From the NCBI RefSeq assembly GCF_000331735.1, contig NC_020126.1:1612001-1676000 (forward strand): a stretch of 64,000 nt of DNA. The letters run 5' to 3'. Shown here piece after piece: positions 60,485-64,000 of this stretch. The position numbers were made by a program, and so were the translations under genes. Below the pieces are notes generated by a model. It searched no databases. It was not told where the DNA came from and saw only the letters and a list, made by a program, of their open reading frames with translations. The DNA is from Myxococcus stipitatus DSM 14675. Its GTDB lineage: Bacteria; Myxococcota; Myxococcia; Myxococcales; Myxococcaceae. Position 1 is the stretch's first letter. Each line of letters starts with the position of its first letter.

Positions 60485-61140
60485 TTGTGAACCCCGCACT
60501 CGCGCAAGCACTTCGGTCCGTCGTAGTTCTCCGGGGGCGCCATGGCGACGGTGCCCACGGCGTCGAAGCCCATCAGCCTCCAGCCCACCTTGCCCTGGTT
60601 GCCGCCGTAGGACGGGTCCCCCAGGAAGCCCTCCAGCGTGAGCACGGTGAGCAGCTCCACGAAGTGCGCCTCGCCGCTGCCGGGCTTGCTGTCCTTGAAG
60701 AGCGTGAGCAGCTCGTCCTGCTGCGCGGCGGTGATGCTGGAGAAGCCCTTCTGGAACATCCGCTGCGAGCGGTGCTCCAGCGCGGCGAGCCCCTCCAGGA
60801 AGTCGTCGCGGATGGGCTTCATCTCCGGTGTCGTGAGGATGCGGTCGATGTAGACCGGCACGTGGGCGTCGAGCGCTCCCGGGTCCTCGTCCTTCGGGAG
60901 GATGCGCTCGGCGGCGGCGGCGACCACCGCGTATTCGAAGCGGGAGAAGGTGCGTGGCTCCTGCGCTCCGGGGGTGGTGCCCAGCGGGCCGGGGTCCTTC
61001 GCGGGCTTGGGGGCGTCCTCGGAGGAGGAGCGCTTGCAGGCCAGGGGCCCGAGCAGCACGACACTTCCACCCAGGAACGACAGCCGTTGGATGAACGAGC
61101 GCCGAGACAGTCGACGGCGAGGAGAACGCGCACGAGGCAT
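60481..61140 (-). CDS. Gluconate 2-dehydrogenase subunit 3-like protein, 219 aa
   Basis: The start at 61140 opens a twin-arginine-type signal (RRLSRRSFIQRLSFLGGSVV), ending near a Cys in GPLACKR, so it may also be a lipoprotein. The rest fits the subunit-3 family: RFEYAVVAAAAERILPKDED near the start and the C-terminal DPSYGGNQGKVGWRLMGFD. Such subunits chaperone or export GMC dehydrogenases through Tat. The overlap with the GMC gene (GTGA) supports co-assembly. Confidence 0.88.
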   Translation of the reverse strand: MPRARSPRRRLSRRSFIQRLSFLGGSVVLLGPLACKRSSSEDAPKPAKDPGPLGTTPGAQEPRTFSRFEYAVVAAAAERILPKDEDPGALDAHVPVYIDRILTTPEMKPIRDDFLEGLAALEHRSQRMFQKGFSSITAAQQDELLTLFKDSKPGSGEAHFVELLTVLTLEGFLGDPSYGGNQGKVGWRLMGFDAVGTVAMAPPENYDGPKCLRECGVHK

Positions 61141-61235
61141 AGGTGCGCGAGCGTAACCCAGCACGCGAGGTTTCGCCGCGTGTGGCGTAGAATGAACGCA
61201 ACGATGTGCACGGCTGAAACCGCAAGGAGACGCAG

Positions 61236-62597
61236 ATGAAACGACACGCCTGGGCACTGGGATTGGTGATGGCATTGGGGTGCGGGAAGGACAAGCCCGA
61301 CAACCCCGACGCGGGGAGTCCGGACGCGGGGCCGAACCCGACCGGGGGCAGCTTCACCAAGCTGGAGGTGGATGCCGACAAGAGCGAGTTCAATCCCATC
61401 TCCAACATCGCGATGGCCGTGAGCGCGGATGACCGCATCGGCATGGCGTACTTCGTGGACACGGGGACTGCGACGGGCAGCGAGACGAACTACGACCTGC
61501 GCTATCGCGAGTTCAACGGCGGCGTGCTGGGGCCCGCGGAGAAGGTCATCACGGTGCAGCGCGTGTTCGGTGTGTCCGTGGCCTTCGGTCCGGATGGCCA
61601 GCCCGCGGTGACGTACCTGGGCGGAGGCCGGGACACCTCCACGTACTGGCTCCAGAGCGACGTGGCCATCTCCTATCGCTCCGCGTCGGGGACGTGGACG
61701 CAGCAGATTGTCGCCACGATGTCGAACGCGGCGGCCATTGGCAATGGCGTGGCTGACGCGGGCTTCCTCGTGGGCCTCAACTCGTCCCTCCTGTTCGTGG
61801 ACGGCAAGGCGCTCATCGCGTACCGCGATGGACACAACGCGAACTTCGAGGGCCAGGACTGGTCGGCGGCGGACCTGGAGCTGGCCAGCGGCGGGCCCAC
61901 GAGCTGGGCGTTCCGGATGGTGGCGTTTTCGGCGGACGGGAAGGATGGCTTTGGCGGCCACCTGTCGATGATCATGGGCGGCGCGCAGCCCGCGCTGGTG
62001 CATGACCGGACGAAGTCGGGCGCTCAAGCGACGGGCGGCGGCGTGCTCTTCCAGCGACGCAACGCGGATGGCGCGACGTGGTCGCGTCCGGTGACGGTGG
62101 CAACGGAGTCCAGCATCGCCAACACCCAGCTGGGGCCCTCCATGGCGTACGACTCGCAGGAGGGCTTCGGCATCGCCGTGCAGAACCGCGGCTCCTCGCG
62201 AGGCGATGTGCTGCTGTACATGGATTGCCCCAGCCCCAACGCCACCAGCTGCACCACGACGGGCGAGTGGTCCACGCCGGACCCCGTCTTCGGCAACGGC
62301 ACGGGCGGCTGGTATCCGTCGCTCGCGTTCGACCCCCAGCACCACGAGCCGTCCATCGCGCACTACTTCTGCTCGCGCGAGCCGGGCCGCAACGACACGA
62401 GCTGCAACCCGAACGAGGACAAGCTCGTCATCAGCACGCGCATCGGCGGCAACTGGCGGGAGACGGTGGTGGACGAGGAGGGCGGCTGGTCGCCCAAGCT
62501 GGCGTTCCTGTCCAACGGCAAGCGCGTCGTCCTCTACCGCACGCCGGTGGCCGCGCTCAGCAAGAAGGGCGTCCTGCACCTGGCGGTGGAGAAATGA
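61236..62597 (+). CDS. Propeller-like lipoprotein, 453 aa
   Basis: AAGGAG precedes ATG 61236. The lipobox is MALGCGK, followed by an Asp/Pro-rich linker (NPDAGSPDAGPNPTGG). The body is beta-rich with Asp-box-like phrases resembling sialidase or BNR-type propellers (GVSVAFGPDGQPAVTYLGGG, SPKLAFLSNGKRVVLYRT). Single Cys pairs occur in DCPSPNATSCTTT and CSREPGRNDTSC. It is probably a surface-exposed lipoprotein. Its stop overlaps the next gene by 4 bases, so the two are coupled. It is divergent from the GMC operon, 95 bases apart. Confidence 0.75.
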   Translation: MKRHAWALGLVMALGCGKDKPDNPDAGSPDAGPNPTGGSFTKLEVDADKSEFNPISNIAMAVSADDRIGMAYFVDTGTATGSETNYDLRYREFNGGVLGPAEKVITVQRVFGVSVAFGPDGQPAVTYLGGGRDTSTYWLQSDVAISYRSASGTWTQQIVATMSNAAAIGNGVADAGFLVGLNSSLLFVDGKALIAYRDGHNANFEGQDWSAADLELASGGPTSWAFRMVAFSADGKDGFGGHLSMIMGGAQPALVHDRTKSGAQATGGGVLFQRRNADGATWSRPVTVATESSIANTQLGPSMAYDSQEGFGIAVQNRGSSRGDVLLYMDCPSPNATSCTTTGEWSTPDPVFGNGTGGWYPSLAFDPQHHEPSIAHYFCSREPGRNDTSCNPNEDKLVISTRIGGNWRETVVDEEGGWSPKLAFLSNGKRVVLYRTPVAALSKKGVLHLAVEK

Positions 62598-63148
62598 GGC
62601 AGTCGCTCCGAGCCCTCGCGGCGCTGTCGCTGGCGGGCCTGGTCTCGGGCGCCGGCATGCTGGCGTGCAGCCGTCCGGACAACTCGCTGTCCGGCAGCGT
62701 GTCGGAGTTGTTCCCGTTGGAGGTGTCGCGCGTGGAGATCCTCCGCAACGCGGAGGCCCTCCAGGTGAGCTACTTCCGCAACAACGACCTGGACGTGGAC
62801 CTGGTGGTGCGGCTCACCGTGTCCACGGAAGGGCTGGACTTGCGGCCCGGCGCGAAGGTGAACCTGGGCGGCACCACGCCCTCGGGCCTGGCGCGCGCCA
62901 CCGTGGTGCACCTCAACGCGGGAGAGCCCGCGCGGGTGTTCGCGCCGGTGGAGAAGGGGGACCTGCAGCTGGAGTCCGGAGGCCAGCCCGGCCAGCACAC
63001 GCGCGGGGACTTCTCCATGTCCTTCAAGAAGGGCGACGGCTACGGCGCGGGGCGCAGCCTGGAGGGGACGTTCTCCTCCGAGGCCCAGGACGCGGGCTTC
63101 GGCCCGGAAGAGGGCGAGCCCCTGGACGGCAGCGTCGTCGTCCCGTGA
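62594..63148 (+). CDS. Small beta-type lipoprotein, paralogue of 36915-37433 (184 aa)
   Basis: ATG 62594 overlaps the upstream stop (ATGA). The signal ends in the lipobox GMLACSR. The mature part shares its architecture with the 172-residue lipoprotein of the Glt/Nfs-like operon: L-S-G-S-V-S-E-L at the start, E-K-G-D-L in the middle and RGDFSMSFKKGDGYGAGRSL near the end. The family is unknown to me. Finding it both inside the Glt/Nfs-like operon and here beside a propeller lipoprotein suggests a general outer-membrane accessory role. Confidence 0.72.
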   Translation: MRQSLRALAALSLAGLVSGAGMLACSRPDNSLSGSVSELFPLEVSRVEILRNAEALQVSYFRNNDLDVDLVVRLTVSTEGLDLRPGAKVNLGGTTPSGLARATVVHLNAGEPARVFAPVEKGDLQLESGGQPGQHTRGDFSMSFKKGDGYGAGRSLEGTFSSEAQDAGFGPEEGEPLDGSVVVP

Positions 63149-63159
63149 GGACCTGATAC

Positions 63160-63197
63160 ACGCGGCGGCGCCCGGAGCTTCTCGGACGTCGCCGCGT
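63160..63197. terminator. Hairpin between convergent genes
   Basis: ACGCGGCG (63160-63167) pairs with CGCCGCGT (63190-63197). It sits in the 66-base gap between two convergent genes and could stop transcription from both sides. It has no U-tract, so the call is tentative. Confidence 0.4.
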
Positions 63198-63214
63198 CGT
63201 GTGGGTGAGGCGTG

Positions 63215-63862
63215 CTACCGCGCGGTGCAGGTGTTGAGCGCCAGCCCCTGGGACATCGTGGACTGGAGCACCGCGTGGCGCGCGAGCGCGGTGGCGCCGC
63301 CTTCCTCGTAGATGCGCCGCGCGAGCGCGATGGCCTCGCCGCCATGCACCGTCTTCGTGAGCCCGGCCGCGTCCGTCACCGCGACGCCGCCGTCCGCGGT
63401 GCCCTCGGCGCGGACGATGGGGACGCCCGCGTCGTCGCGGACCACCATGCCGTTCTCCAGCGTCTCGAAGTGGCGGACGACGGGCTCCTCGCCCTCGCGC
63501 TCGAGCACCAGCGTCATCACGCCCGTCTCCGGGTCTCGCGTCATCTTCAGCTCCTGGTGGGGGCCCAGGTGGACGATGCGCGTGTTGATGTCGGAGCTGC
63601 CCGTGCTCGACACGGGGTTCTTCCCGCTCCAGAACTCGATGCTGTTGATGACCAGCGCGTCGATGAACGTGCCCAGCTCATACACAGGCACGATGACGAG
63701 CACGAGGAACATCAGCCACTGCACGAACTTCTCATCCGAGATGTTCTTGTTCCAGTTCCAGATTTTCTGGGTGAGCTTGAAACTGCCGAAGCACCCGGTC
63801 GCGTGCATCGAGATGAAACCAGCGCACAGCACGGCGAGCCAGGGAGACGGACGCTTCATCAT
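63215..63862 (-). CDS. DUF3332-type lipoprotein, 215 aa
   Basis: GGAGG precedes the tandem ATGs at 63862 and 63859. The signal ends in the lipobox ATGCFGS. The segment GSFKLTQKIWNWNKNISDEK followed by a hydrophobic helix (FLVLVIVPVYELGTFIDALV) is the mark of the DUF3332 family. After the helix comes a beta-rich soluble part (IVHLGPHQELKMTRDPETG, MTLVLEREGEEPVVRHFETL). Function is not established. It is convergent with the beta-type lipoprotein gene. The remaining 138 bases to the window edge show no further gene. Confidence 0.8.
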   Translation of the reverse strand: MMKRPSPWLAVLCAGFISMHATGCFGSFKLTQKIWNWNKNISDEKFVQWLMFLVLVIVPVYELGTFIDALVINSIEFWSGKNPVSSTGSSDINTRIVHLGPHQELKMTRDPETGVMTLVLEREGEEPVVRHFETLENGMVVRDDAGVPIVRAEGTADGGVAVTDAAGLTKTVHGGEAIALARRIYEEGGATALARHAVLQSTMSQGLALNTCTAR

Positions 63863-64000
63863 GAACCCTCCTCGGGGGGATGGAAGGACTGCGAAGGCGG
63901 CCCCACCATGCCACGGAGGATTTCCCACGCACACCGTGTTTGTGTGCCTTTGTTGGTCTCCGTCACGCCTACGTCCCCGAGGTGCGAGGATGCACTCGTG

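Overview
The window is a high-GC, densely coded stretch of chromosome from a myxobacterium, most likely a Myxococcus-type member of the Myxococcaceae. The main evidence is a CsgA (C-signal) gene facing a PdxH/FprA gene, a MYXO-CTERM sorting tail, AgmX/GltG-type FHA-TonB hybrid proteins with TPR and beta-barrel partners, many lipoproteins, and a bacterial Ser/Thr kinase. I see no rRNA, tRNA, CRISPR array, integrase or transposase. Function calls rest on motif reading; no database search was run.

Layout. 1-6.1 kb holds two lipoproteins, a LytS/LytR-type two-component pair led by a 40-codon membrane peptide gene that is easily missed, and protoporphyrinogen oxidase. 6.2-12.6 kb holds csgA, pdxH, glycogen synthase, a soluble Ser/Thr kinase joined to a WHy-domain lipoprotein, a CNNM/CBS (CorC-like) membrane protein and a small pilus-N-domain protein. 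12.6-15.4 kb holds an LVIVD beta-propeller lipoprotein and an exported orphan.

15.5-23.4 kb is the most unusual block. Five consecutive exported proteins (A-B-C-D-A') are followed by a beta-propeller protein. A and A' are paralogues that bracket the set. D carries a pre-toxin TG-like segment and a distinct C-terminal tail, so it looks like a polymorphic-toxin-type protein without an obvious immunity gene. Strong stem-loops sit before A, between A and B, and before A'. This is the best candidate for an undescribed system.

23.4-25.6 kb holds aat, a second WHy lipoprotein and an HExxH metalloprotein. 25.7-32.8 kb is a complete heme-uptake operon: a Fur-box-like promoter, a Com-like zinc-ribbon peptide, a TonB-dependent receptor, HmuY, HmuS and HmuTUV, mostly joined by 4-bp overlaps. 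An EamA transporter follows, and behind it lies an array of degenerate copies of that gene's own 3' end (33.9-34.35 kb).

34.4-45.6 kb is an eight-gene, mostly overlapping minus-strand operon resembling the Glt gliding and Nfs spore-coat machineries: a small exported protein, an FHA-TM-TonB protein, an outer-membrane barrel, three TPR proteins and two lipoproteins. 45.9-57.7 kb runs on the plus strand: a di-heme propeller protein, three paralogous VWA/thrombospondin-3 lipoproteins (one with a destroyed metal site), a MYXO-CTERM protein and a large PPC-like lipoprotein. 57.8-63.9 kb holds small lipoproteins, a GMC oxidoreductase with its subunit-3 partner, and a second member of a lipoprotein family also found in the Glt/Nfs-like operon. 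The overall theme is envelope and surface biology, which suits a predatory, gliding, developing bacterium.
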